From Temnothorax longispinosus (taxonomy: Eukaryota; Arthropoda; Insecta; Hymenoptera; Formicidae), in NCBI RefSeq assembly GCF_030848805.1, contig NC_092364.1, forward strand, positions 9,321,770 to 9,385,769: 64,000 nucleotides of DNA, in the 5' to 3' direction. Of this stretch, positions 52,631-63,099 are shown piece by piece (within the stretch, counting starts at the first letter, position 1; each line of letters starts with the position of its first letter). Position numbers and translations under genes: made by a program. The notes under the pieces were generated by a model that made no database searches, was not told the origin of the DNA, and was given only the letters and a program-made list of their open reading frames with translations.

Positions 52631-52897
52631 ATGCTTCACTTTATGTCCACGCTACGACAGACGTCTCGTTCTTTGTCATCAGCCGAACGCTGCCCTTGCG
52701 GCAACCCTATGCAAAATATTAACCATGTAATATTTAATTGCAAATTGTACTGTAGTAAAGCCTCTTATTTAGTCAAATACATTGAGGAAACCTTTCCTCA
52801 ATTTCCAAGAGGTATTCACCCATTTTTAAATAATCCCCCTTATCAATTCATCCGTCTTCTCCTCGCAACTTGCAAGTCTATGGATCTCCCCTCTTAG
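52631..52897 (+). pseudogene. C-terminal zinc-motif end of a LINE ORF2 (R1/I-type)
   Basis: 89 codons with CPCGNPMQNINHVIFNC (C-x-C-x8-H-x4-C), the knuckle at the end of ORF2 in R1- and I-clade LINEs. A hydrophobic tail (QFIRLLLATCK) follows. The RT and endonuclease parts are absent, so this is a 5'-truncated remnant. It is probably unrelated to the Jockey-type LINE at 23861. Confidence 0.55.
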
Positions 52898-53056
52898 AAA
52901 GAGCCGAAGAGTTTAATAAGAGAATCATGTTAATTGGAGACGGTGAATCGGCCGAGATCTACAGTGGGGAAATAATAATCAATATCGAGTCGAAATCGAT
53001 TTATTCTGTGTCGAAAAGTCATCGAAAGTTGTGCCATAAATCAATCGAAATCGATA

Positions 53057-54216
53057 CCTGTGTGAAGTTAGCCCCCCAATGTTGAAAAATCCAAATTTTT
53101 TTTGCAAACGTTTGCCCATTGTTTGACCACGAATGCCCCGTTGAAATTTTCGTTTGCCCCTATCTAGTTCAGAAATTATGGGAAAATCAATTTTGGGGAG
53201 ACCAACTTCACATTAGCTTCTCAATGTTGAAAAATCCAAATTTTGTTGCAAACGTTTGCCCATCGTTTGCCCACAAATGCCCCGTTGGAATTTTCGTTTG
53301 CCCTTATTTAGTTCAAAAGTTATGGGAAAATTAATTTATCAATTAATAGATTTTATTAGTATATCCTGACTATATTAAATTGTAGATGCACACACACATG
53401 CACACACACGCACACGCACACGCACACGCACACGCACACGCACACGCACACGCACACGCACACGCACACGCACGCGCACACGCGCACGCACACGCACACG
53501 CGCACGCACACGCGGGGAGTGCAAGGGGGGCCTTTGGCCCCCCTCTCCCGCACCCACCTCCGCCGGTAGGCAGCGTGGACCTCACTTTATAACTTAAAGT
53601 ACATGCTAAATTGTAAAGCGAAATTATAAAGCACATGCATGGGGGGCTGCAGGGGAGCAAAGGCCTCCCGCTCACGTGCGCTCACGCATGTAAGCCCCCT
53701 GCATCCCCCCATGCACGTGCTTTATAATTTCGCTGTACAATTTAGCATGTACTTTAAATTATAAAGCAAGGTCCACGCTGCCTACCGGCGGAGGTGGGTG
53801 CAGGAGGGCCCCCTTGCACCCCCCCCCCGCGCGCGCGCGCGCGTGTATGTGTGTGTGTGTGTGTATGCACAACATATACAATTTAATATAGTCAGGATAT
53901 TCAGGATATACTAATAAAATCTATTAATTGATAAATTTATTTTCCCATAATTTTTGAACTAAATAGGGGCAAACAAAAATTCCAACGGAGCATTTTTGGG
54001 TAAACAATGGGCAAACGTTTGCAAAAAAATTTCGATTTTTTAACATTGAAGGAATAATGTGAAGTTGACCCCTTCAAAATTGATTTTCCCATAACTTTTG
54101 AACTAGATGGAGGCAAACAAAAATTCCAACGAAGCATTCGTGGGCAAACAATAAGGAAACGTTTGCAAAAAAAATTTTTGGATTTTTTTATTATTGAGGG
54201 GCTAACTTCACACAGG
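53057..54216. mobile_element. 1.16-kb foldback element with internal microsatellite
   Basis: The ends CCTGTGTGAAGTTAGCCCC and GGGGCTAACTTCACACAGG are inverted. Each arm holds two tandem ~150-bp units (TTGCAAACGTTTGCCCA and GGGAAAAT). Inside, a second inverted pair (GGTAGGCAGCGTGGACC..., ATAAAGCACATGCATGGGGG...) closes on a ~40-base loop near 53665. The left arm carries a long (CACACG)n run and the right a short (CG)n(TG)n counterpart. The flanks share GAAATCGAT on both sides, but no exact target duplication is proved. Confidence 0.8.
53389..53515 (+). repeat. (CACACG)n microsatellite
   Basis: About 20 units of CACACG/CACGCA. It gives His-Ala, Arg-Val and Cys-Val dipeptide frames on both strands, which should not be annotated as genes. 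Confidence 0.95.
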
Positions 54217-54756
54217 TGAAATCGATGAAAATTTCAATTACTTTTCGATATACGTTTTTGACGTCAATTAGACGTCAATTTGATGGGTTATTTCTCACTG
54301 GGTTAGCGCTATTTCACCATTCTATCTTTATCACTTATTAGATGTATGTAAAATAAGGTTAGAATGACGCAATAGCAATAATAGCGCGCGTATTGTCAAA
54401 ATACTTCGAAGCAAAGATTATGGGCATCTTCAGAGCATATATAATTGCTGAGTGTTTAAGGCTGGTTTCATTCTAATTCTATGGCTTTATTAATAAGTAA
54501 CTGCAATCGAATATAATTATATTTCACAAAAATTACATCGAATGATTGATATATAATATATGGATTTTCTGTTATGAATAGAAAGTTACAATATGATAAT
54601 GACAAATTTTAGTAAATGAGTGTTCAGTATTTATATGTATTTGAAATATATTTGTAGTTTTTTGTTGCATTTCAATTGGAGGATGTTAGTTAACAAAGCT
54701 GCATGGGAGGGGAATTAATGAGTATCTAGATTCTGATGCCTAAAAAATATATATAT
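54217..54756. other. AT-rich stretch, nothing recognised
   Basis: Contains the direct repeat GACGTCAATT at about 54263-54285. No gene. Confidence 0.4.
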
Positions 54757-57205
54757 TGTGATGTTGCAATTTCGCTGCATCGTTGCAGCGCCCCGCCGCC
54801 GTCACAAGGGGCGGGTTTCGCGACCTTTTCACGCCCGAGGACGGTTCAATGTCGATGCAAGATCTCCAAGGGCATATTATAATTGCGTTACGTTATTCTA
54901 ATCCTTTTATTTTCTTTTTGTATCATTGCGTGGCGCCTCACCGCGCCGAGACCCGGAGTCTCCTGAGAGGATGCAGAGGATCGCGGAAAGCGGAGTCGAC
55001 GGAAAGGACAGAGGCGAGAAATTGGACGACGGAAAGCGGATCGAAGCGACAACTCGCGGGCCGCCGAAAGCGAAGGAGCGCAGGAAGACACGCGCACGGC
55101 GCGTGACACAGCGGCGGGCGGACCCGTAGTAGCAGGGCCCCGGAACACCGGGGCAGGATAAGCTCACCTGCCCTCCTCTCACTACTGACTGGATTCCGGG
55201 GTGGATGGCTACCACCCCCAGACCGAAAAGGAGGAACGCGGAGGCAATAACGTCCCGTCCGCTGCCGGGAAAGATCCCGGAAAATCGCCGCGCGAGCGAA
55301 GAGCCATTAGGCGCCCTGCGAAAAGCCGTGATTAACGGCCCTGCGCGAGAATCCACCGCGAGCCTGCGAGCTCACCCCTCACTGGTCCGCGCTATAGCGT
55401 CGCGGGGCTGCGGGGCTACGTCCGGGGTGGGTCGCGCTATCGATTCCGCCATCGAGCGAAATTTCGGGAGCACTCTTGGATCGTCCTCTCGTGATAGCTG
55501 ATGCGTCTAGCATTCAGCTGCGATTCTAACCTGGCGTAATCCCTGGGCCCTTGGGGCGGCGGCAGTTATCCTTTCGACCCTTGGGACGACGGCGAAGATC
55601 CTCGGGAGAGGACTGACTTACGGTGAGGTTGCCTCGTGTTACTGTTCTCGATGTAAAGCTGCGACACCGCACTCCGGGGCACGCTCTCGCTCGGGAGTAT
55701 TCGCGGTAATTAGCGTATTCGCGGTAATTAGCGTATTCGCCGACCAGGCGTATTTAGCAATCGACAACGAGAGCGAGGGGCACCGGAATGGTCTCGTGGC
55801 CGTGGGATTGCAACCGAAATTTGCAAGCTCCTGGAGATTGTGGTAGGCGCGTTAATGTCGACTTCGATATCGCGAATATGCCATTTCTCGCGGCCTCCGT
55901 GTTCGCGACCGCGTGATACCCGGTGCGTCGTAATTCGCCCGGTCGGGCCTTAGGCGCACGCGAGATTAATTGCGTTAGAATGTTATTTGCGTGGTTTCAT
56001 TGCATTATGTGTTATTCGCGTTCAGATACTTAGATTTCACATGCGATAGTGATTGCCCTAAGATATTTCTCGCGTTAGTATGATTGCGTTAAGACGATAC
56101 TTGCATTACCGTATCACTCGCGTCAGAATATTACTATTTGCGCGGGAATGTCGTTCACGCCAATATACTCTTTGTGTTAGAATGTTATTCGTGCCGACCA
56201 ATTTCTCGAGTTAGAATGTTGTTCGCGTTATTTACGCCGACTGATTGATTACGGAGACTCTTATTCGCGTTAGAGTATTATCGGCGTTCGGATATGATTC
56301 GCGTTGACTTAACCTTGTGTCCCGTTATTAATCGCGGTAATTGCGTATCTTTTCTCGCGTTAGTTTTAGTATCTCGCGTTATGTCGAGCGCCTCGGCGCT
56401 TTATTCTTCGCGTTAGGATATCCTCGGCGATATCACATGTTGCGTCGTTCATTCTTGCGTTGGAACGTTACTTGCGCTACGTCCATTATCAGCGTTAGTT
56501 TAAGGTAATTTAACGACAGAATCCCTGCACGGCTTGAGACCTTGCGTTCACGCGCTCCGAGCGTGACACACTATCATTTTGCGTTAGTTCACTCTCTTAT
56601 TTCGCGTTTACTCCAATTATGTCGCATTCGGTTGTAACTCTTGCCGATGTTCTACATTATTTGTCGGTTTAATATTCTACTATTATTATATGTGTAATTT
56701 CTATGATTTCGAAGACTTTGTAAGTTTAGTTTTCTACTAGTATTATTTGCTCGATAACGGCGCCTTCCGCGCGTTTACTAAAGTAACGTAACTATCCGCT
56801 ATTTACTTGCTCTCTCTGATTAATGGGAGCCGAATTGGCCCTTACTATTATTTTGAAAGTTACTACAATAAATGTTACTCTTTATTTGTTAGCTGACTGA
56901 CAATGAGTTAATGATTTACGTGTCACCCCGCCGGATATCGCGCTGCCTTTCATCAACCCCGCCCTGCTATTAGGTCGAGTTAGCCGATTCCTCGCACACC
57001 GACTTATTTCGTCTTGCGTCTCTCTCTTTAATTTCTCGCAATTTCGCGGACGCAAATTTACGCGTCTGGCGCCCAACAATAAAGTTCGGTTCGTGTAGTG
57101 TCGGAGGTGCGAGAGAATCATCGGAGAGGCCTACCATCCTTCTCTCCTTCCCCTTTTGATCCGTCACATAGCCCGGACCGCTCCGGGAGTGAAAAAGACG
57201 TGACA
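54757..57205 (+). mobile_element. 2.4-kb GC-rich LTR-like unit, related to 50386-52316
   Basis: This begins TGTGATGTTGCA with stem-forming GCATCGTTGC and CCGTCACA shortly after, and ends AAGACGTGACA (TG...CA). The flanks are AT microsatellites, so a target duplication (perhaps AATAT) cannot be proved. Positions 55960-56640 hold many diverged GCGTTAGAATGTTATTC units. TGGCGCCCAAC at 57067-57077 lies 128 bases from the right end, matching the layout of the 1.9-kb unit. Open frames in its GC-rich left part lack recognisable domains. Confidence 0.6.
55960..56640 (+). repeat. Diverged TCGCGTTAGAATGTTATT repeat field
   Basis: Motifs such as CGCGTTAGAATGTT, CGCGTTAGTATGAT and TGCGTTAAGACGATAC recur roughly every 25-60 bases, about fifteen times, without a constant period. 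Confidence 0.6.
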
Positions 57206-57253
57206 AATATTTATATATATATATAATATTTATAATATATTATATATATATAT

Positions 57254-57463
57254 TGTAGGTCTAGAGGTATGTTCCGGGACTGTTTACGTTTTTTGAAATG
57301 TACAGTCCTGGAATATAACGCATATATATGTAATCAGATTCAAAAAACTGTCCCGAAACGTGCCGTAGGACATGAAATTTTTCCAGGACAGTCCTGGAAA
57401 CTGCCAAATGTCCTGGAATATACCGATGTAAAAAATAAAAGTCCCGGAACATACTTCCGGACC

Positions 57464-57467
<4 letters not shown>
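57254..57467. repeat. 214-bp TIR MITE inside a TA microsatellite
   Basis: TGTAGGTCTAGAGGTATGTT and CCGGGACTG at the left are mirrored by AGTCCCGGAACATACTTCCGG and ACCTACA at the right. (TA)n lies on both sides, as in elements that target TA. Confidence 0.8.
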
Positions 57468-57500
<33 letters not shown>

Positions 57501-57576
57501 CAAATATATATATTACAAATATATATATATATTTGTAATTTTTTGTTATATTTTGATTGGAACAAGTTAGTTACCC

Positions 57577-57815
57577 GGAAAAAAATCTCTTATAATGTCT
57601 TATATGATCATATAAGAAGCAATCTTATATGCTTATATATGAATTTTGGCCTGATAAAAACTTATATGGTCATATATAATTATATAAGATTATATAAGAA
57701 TATATAAAAAAGATCTCTTATAATATCTTATATGCTCATATAAGAAGCAATCTTATCATATATGAATTTTGGCCTGATAAGAGTTTATATGGTCATATAT
57801 GATTATATAAGATTA
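57577..57815. repeat. AT-rich palindromic repeat family, copies 3 and 4
   Basis: Two tandem units, each with CTTATATG(A/C)TCATATAAGAA then GAATTTTGGCCTGATAA and TATATGGTCATATATRATTA. Confidence 0.8.
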
Positions 57816-58585
57816 TCGAACAAAATCCTTTACTTCAACCAAACTGGCAGTTTATTTAAAAAGCACAATGCGTTTCAACCGAAATTCCGGTCCTTATCAA
57901 GTGCGTATATTACATTTAAACGCTTGCAAAACACTTTAGTACACAGTGTGGCAGCAATGAGTCTACGAACTAAACGACAAAAAAGTATAATAATGAGTTT
58001 ACGAACTAAAGTATAATACGGAAAGGGTATGATAAAAAGAATTATAATAAAGGAGCAAAGAAAGCACCGCTTACGTGTTTTGTGTGTCGAATGGTAATAA
58101 ACAATTGAAGAGTCATATTCATGTGGTGTTCGGTGGTGCGGTTACCTCAGATGACAACGGACGATTGAGTGAAAAACAAAGGCAGAGGTAACCGAAAGCG
58201 CTTACATTAAATTTATTATTTTGTCATATATCACCGGAAGGTTGTCAGTGTCCTTCTGTAAATTAATAGTGTTGTTATCTTTTTTTATAAACACTATTTC
58301 GGCGATCTCTTTCTTTTTAAAATGTTTCTCACTGTGCAGAACTTTAGAACTAGACTAATTAAAATCATGATTGCAAGAGGTCTTGTGCTTGCTAACGACG
58401 GAATGCTTGCTGGGATGCTTTTTAATATCAGCACAATGTTCTTTGATTCTAGTCTCCAAATTTCTTTTAGTCTGTCTGTTCAAAATAGAATTGAGAGAAA
58501 AAGGAGAGAATGTGTATTCGCTGCCATCTGTGGTGGTCGTAGTTGCATATTTATCATTCTGTAGAATTATAAATGATGGCGGCAC
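57816..58585 (-). pseudogene. Penelope-like element, C-terminal GIY-YIG endonuclease and 3' UTR
   Basis: Coding sequence runs from 58585 down to 58202. It has RQTKRNLETRIKEHCADIKK, then HSVVSKHKTSCNHDFN. After a TAG at 58355-58357 it continues KVLHSEKHFKKKEIAEIVF and NTINLQKDTDNLPVIY. These are the last motifs of the GIY-YIG endonuclease fused to the Penelope reverse transcriptase, which nicks the target to prime insertion. The reverse transcriptase is missing. The 3' UTR down to 57816 contains GACCGGAATTTCGGTTGAAA, the pseudo-palindromic type of motif common near Penelope ends. It is 5'-truncated and has one stop, so it is dead. Confidence 0.75.
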
Positions 58586-59923
58586 GCGTGTAGTAGTATA
58601 TCGATCCGCGCGCTTAGCGTAGACCGTGTATTAATCCGTGCGCTCGGCGCAGATCGAGGTGCGCCCCGGACTCTGAACGCACACGCGGTGCGTGATACGG
58701 CGCATGCGTGAGGCGTACATGCACGAGCTTGCCGCTCACCGCGGATTTATTCGTTTCCGAAAGTCCAAAGTAGCACGTTCTCTTGTGTGAGACAACTCGG
58801 TCGAATTTTCTAGAACAATTCGCGACTAATATTCAGACTATTTGGTGCGTTATATTATATTATCAACCGATTGAGACGATTTATCTGCTGCATGACGAGT
58901 TGATCACATCTACGAGAGAGTGGAATAATTATCCGCCACGGGACTATACCGGCCTGACGCACGACCACGTCATTGCTGCTTCGTGTTACCGCACGAAGGG
59001 AAACCACGCCATTGTTACACCGTGCTGTTGCACGGAACGAGAGAGCCGCCATTACGATTCACGAGAGGATGCCCTTTTGGGCTTACATGAGATTTTCTTG
59101 TTTCAAGGATAACTGACTGAAATCTGGAAAGTCCGTTGTGCTAAGGTAACTTGTCGATTTCTGGCAAAAACCATAAAACATTACCGAGTTGCGAGTCCTA
59201 CGGACGAGCGAGAGATCATGGATTATTCGATCCGTCTCTGTATCGGACTTTTATGTCCGCTCACAGATTTTTGTTCTTGGTTTTCAGGAATCACGAGAGC
59301 TTTCACGAGGATTACGTCCTCAAGAGAACGAAGCCGTTTGATTTCACATTCGGAAATCTGAGCTCAGTAAACCTTTTCAATCCTTTCATTACACGGTTGC
59401 AACCGAGAATAGCTATTCATTTACTAATATATCGAGAAGTACTGTGTTATATGCGACAAAAATATTATCGTGAGTTGAATCACTCTAGTTGCCTTATTGC
59501 GAACGGAAAGATCAATTGTCACATTCGTTTATTTTCTCATTTTTCGTGTTGTATAAAAGCTGAGCTATCTTTTGTTCAAAAACATTACTTTTGGAATTAT
59601 CGATGCGAATTAACCTCGTTATATACATAAATTTTTACATGGAATAATGCGTCATTCGATTTTCTATATAATATTCATTAATTATTATTAGCATAGAGAC
59701 AAGATATCTTCATCTTGCTATTTGTTTAAGTTACTTTGCGTATTCTAAGTTTTCTTCAATTAAATTAAATTAAGTTAATCCATTACTTTTTTAAAAGAAG
59801 GATTTGCTCTAATGAACTATACGTGACGTATTAATTCATCACTTGATATGCGATTAATGTGTTTTATGATATTTTGCTCATTTATTTGTGTTTGCATTTA
59901 TTTCATTCGGATGGTCTTTTTTT
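58586..59923. other. Unassigned: GC-rich part, two short open frames, then AT-rich
   Basis: 58586-59100 is CpG-rich with mirrored short motifs (CGTGTTACCGCACGAAGG, ACACCGTGCTGTTGCACGG). Frames at 58783-59112 and 59151-59630 (plus strand) have no family resemblance I can name, and codon content looks random. 59631-59923 is AT-rich without features. Confidence 0.3.
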
Positions 59924-60501
59924 GACCGGAAATAAGTTGGCGCTGCAAGTTCATATTTTTTAATGAATTATAGCTCAAACGATTGCTCCCTAATTGCTCC
60001 CTCAGAATCAACAATTGTTCCCCTTTTAAAATTATTATTTTTTGAAATATTTAATAAAAACAAAAAATTTCTAATTTTTATTAAAAAACATATTTATAAT
60101 AATTCTATGCAACTAAATCCGGCATAGAACAATTGCTCCTTCATTGCTCCTTATTGCTCCATCATAATTTTAATGATTTATTGCATTTTTATTGAAAAAT
60201 TAACAAATTAATCATTTCACAAGTAACGCCGCCGCCGCCGCCGCCATCGGCGCTATCGGCCGCCTATTGTAACTATGGCTCGGCAGCCATTGACGGAAAT
60301 ATTCAAACGTAATATAATAACTCTATTGTTCATAACTATATCTCAAAGAGTTTAGTCAACATTTTCTATTGATTTTCGGTAGAATAACTATTTCTCGCTT
60401 CGCTCTATTGGGATTTTCAATCGCTCTATTCGTCGCTGCTTTTCTGTAAGAGCTGCAAGTTGATTGGCTTAAACCAAAACTCGAACGCAGTTCAAGGCTT
60501 A

Positions 60502-60643
60502 AGTGCCCATCTAAAATAGGTGTTTTAAGCCCTAAGTCCTAAGAAATTGACCAATCACAGTCAATTTATTCTCTTCAAATTCAATTGTGATTGAACAATT
60601 TCTTAAGGCTTAGGGCTTAAAACACCTATTGTAGATGGGCACT
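60502..60643. repeat. 142-bp TIR MITE inside the long-TIR element
   Basis: AGTGCCCATCTAAAATAGGT and GTTTTAAGCCCTAAG are mirrored by CTTAGGGCTTAAAAC and ACCTATTGTAGATGGGCACT. Confidence 0.85.
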
Positions 60644-60644
60644 A

Positions 60645-61041
60645 AGGCTGAGTTTCCACTGAGCGCGTCACGCATCGCGTTATCCGTCGCGACCAATCAA
60701 AATATCTTATTTTATTACATTATTTGTAATGGGATGTTTAGATTGGTTAAGCCCCTTGCACAATGCCAGACAACAGGCAATAAGAACAGGAAATAACCAA
60801 AAAATCGTTAATTACAACCTAAAAAGTTTGAATGCTATGATTGGTTGGCAACAGGCAATAGGCACAAAATTTCCAACGTGACGGAAACTCTGTGTCTATT
60901 GCCTGTGTCACTGTTTATTCTGCATTTATACATGATTTCTGATTTCTATTCCCTGTTCCTATTGCCTGTTGCCTGGCATTGTGCAAGGGGCTTTAACGAC
61001 AGATGACGCGACGCGTGACGCGCACAGTGGAAGCTCAGCCT
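60645..61041. repeat. TIR MITE split by another MITE
   Basis: AGGCTGAGTTTCCACTGAGC at the left is mirrored by GCACAGTGGAAGCTCAGCCT at the right. CGTCACGC/GCGTGACG also pair. It is interrupted at 60751-60991. Confidence 0.8.
60751..60991. repeat. 241-bp TIR MITE, innermost insertion
   Basis: GCCCCTTGCACAATGCCAGA and CAACAGGCAATAAGAACAGG pair with CCTGTTCCTATTGCCTGTTG and GGCATTGTGCAAGGGGC. TTAA/TTTAA lies at the two edges. Confidence 0.85.
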
Positions 61042-61690
61042 AACGTCACTAAGGGCTCATGCACAATGCTGACAGGTGGGCAATTAAGGAGCAATCGTTT
61101 TATGTTGGATATACTTGCAGAAGACTGTGAGAAATGTATTTTTTCAAGGAAATAAACAGTTTTTTGCTAAAATATTATACAAAATTAATTATACAAATGG
61201 AGCGATTGAAAATCCCAATAGAGCGAAGCGAGAAATAGTTATTCTACCGAAAATCAATAGGAAATGTTGACTAAACTCTTTGAGATATAGTTATGAACAA
61301 TAGAGCTATTATATTACGTTTGAATATTTCCGCCAATGGCTGCCGAGCCATAGTTACAATAGGCGGCCGCTAGTGACGGCGGCGGCGTTTCTTGTGAAAT
61401 GATTAATTTGTTAATTTTTCAATAAAAATGCAATAAATCATTAAAATTATGATGGAGCAATAAGGAGCAATAAAGGAGCAATCGTTCTATGCCGGATTTA
61501 GTTGCATAGAATTATTATAAATATGTTTTTCAATAAAAATTAGAAATTTTTCGTTTTTATTAAATATCTCAAAAAATAATAATTTTAAAAAGGGAGCAAT
61601 TGTTGATTCTGAGGGAGCAATTAGGGAGCAATCGTTTGAGCTATAATTCATTAAAAAATATGAACTTTCAGCGCCAACTTATTTCCGGTC

Positions 61691-62027
61691 CTTTTTTGTA
61701 AACTAATTGCTTCTGGAATATAAGTTGGATAATTGTGCAACTTCACCCACACAGCACATAATATTGCAGAAATATTGCAGTAATATTGCAATATAGTGGA
61801 AATATTATGTATTACAATGAAATATTTCAGAAATATTACTGATGTATTACACGTTTTTAAATAATATTGAAATATTACAGTAATATTGCTGCAATATATT
61901 GTTGAAATATAATACTTTAAGTAGCAAAATAATGTCAAATGACATGTTAATGACATCTTATTGACGTCATTAAGACGTTATTAAGGTATCACACAATCAT
62001 ACGTATTGCACAGATAATATACACCAG
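61691..62027. repeat. AATATTGC-rich self-complementary repeat
   Basis: AATATTGCAGTAATATTGCA-type motifs recur in both orientations at about 61760-61920, with tandem AATGACATGTTAATGACATC at about 61937. Probably a MITE remnant. No gene. Confidence 0.55.
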
Positions 62028-62031
62028 TTAA

Positions 62032-62563
62032 GGGGATCCTGCAGTGACTGACGAACTTCCTCGATGTCGATAATGTCAACCTTTCTAATTTTGTTTTCCC
62101 TATATCTGTCTTTGTCTAACGAAATGACATCTGTCCTTTTTTCGATTGCTCGCCATCTTACGCAAGATCCGGCAACTACTGTTGCTGCTCTTCTTGTCAT
62201 CCTGCATCCGTATTTACATTACTAAAATAATTATTAGCTGGATCTTTTTTTGTACGCATTGAATCTTACTTCTACTTACACGATATTATTCCTACATGTT
62301 TTCCCAAGGGTGGATGATAAACATGTACGTATAAACTGTAGAATTTTTGTTTTAAGCAAATATTGTCGTCAGGTGACAGCTGTGTATGTGCCCCAATAAG
62401 TAATATTTTTAATTTTTTGGTGCTTTTGATATAAAATCGCGTTTTCCACCCTAGATTTGTGCGGACTTTAATTCTAGACCAAGAACTTGCAATTCTGTAA
62501 AGCCAATTAAAAGATCCATTGATTAACGATAATGTCGGTAAATCATACGGCTGCAGGATCCCC
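62032..62563. mobile_element. piggyBac-type MITE, first of a tandem pair (532 bp)
   Basis: TTAA flanks both ends (62028-62031 and 62564-62567). The tips are GGGGATCCTGCAG and CTGCAGGATCCCC. No transposase. Confidence 0.85.
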
Positions 62564-62567
62564 TTAA

Positions 62568-63095
62568 GGGGATCCTATAGCGAAGGCCGAACTTCTTCGA
62601 CGTCGGTAATGTCAACATTTCTAATCCTGTTTTCTATGTTATATATCTATATTTGTCCTTGTCTAACAAGAGGCATCTGTCTTTGTTCGATTGCTGCGCC
62701 ATCTCTCGCTACACGCAATACTGCTTATCCTATCAACTTGAATGTGCTTTTGCTTAATAAAACTTCATTTTACAGAATCTTTTTTTCTAGACGTTGAATC
62801 TTAGTTTTATTTACACGATATTGTTCCTACATGTTGTCCCTACGTCGCCTTGGTGTCATTATATATATATATATAAACTGCAGTAATTTTGTTATTGTCG
62901 TCAGATGACAGTTGTATGTGCCCAAATTAGTAAAATTTTTAATTTTTTTTCGTTCCCGATATGAAATCGTATAACGCGATGTAGATTTTTGTGCGTACTT
63001 TAATTCTAGACAAAAAACTTGCAATTCTGTAAAGCCAATTCAAAGATTTCTTAAAATGAAAAAATGTCGGTAACTACCGCCACTATAGGATCCCC
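62568..63095. mobile_element. piggyBac-type MITE, second of the pair (528 bp)
   Basis: The tips are GGGGATCCTATAG and CTATAGGATCCCC, with TTAA at 62564-62567 shared with the first copy and at 63096-63099. Internal sequence matches the first copy in the same orientation (GAACTTC(C/T)TCGA(T/C)GTCG, TTCTAGAC(C/A)AA(G/A)AACTTGC) with moderate divergence. Confidence 0.85.
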
Positions 63096-63099
63096 TTAA

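Larger units (their letters stand above)
59924..61690. mobile_element. 1.77-kb TIR element with ~500-bp arms
   Basis: The left arm starting GACCGGAAATAAGTTGGCGC matches in reverse complement the right arm ending GCGCCAACTTATTTCCGGTC. The homology continues through GGGAGCAAT(C/T) clusters, AATCCGGCATAGAAC, a (GCC)n run and TCTATTGGGATTTTCAATCG, to about 60432 and 61199. There is no transposase. The central ~770 bp holds three further MITEs, two of them nested in one another. Confidence 0.85.

Noticed and set aside
53356..53675. Open frames of Cys-Val, Ala-Cys, Arg-Val or His-Ala repeats
   Set aside because: They derive from the (CACACG)n microsatellite and its flanks, with no independent coding signal.
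58783..59630. Two consecutive plus-strand frames as a possible host gene
   Set aside because: No motif, signal peptide or splice structure I can recognise; left as unassigned.
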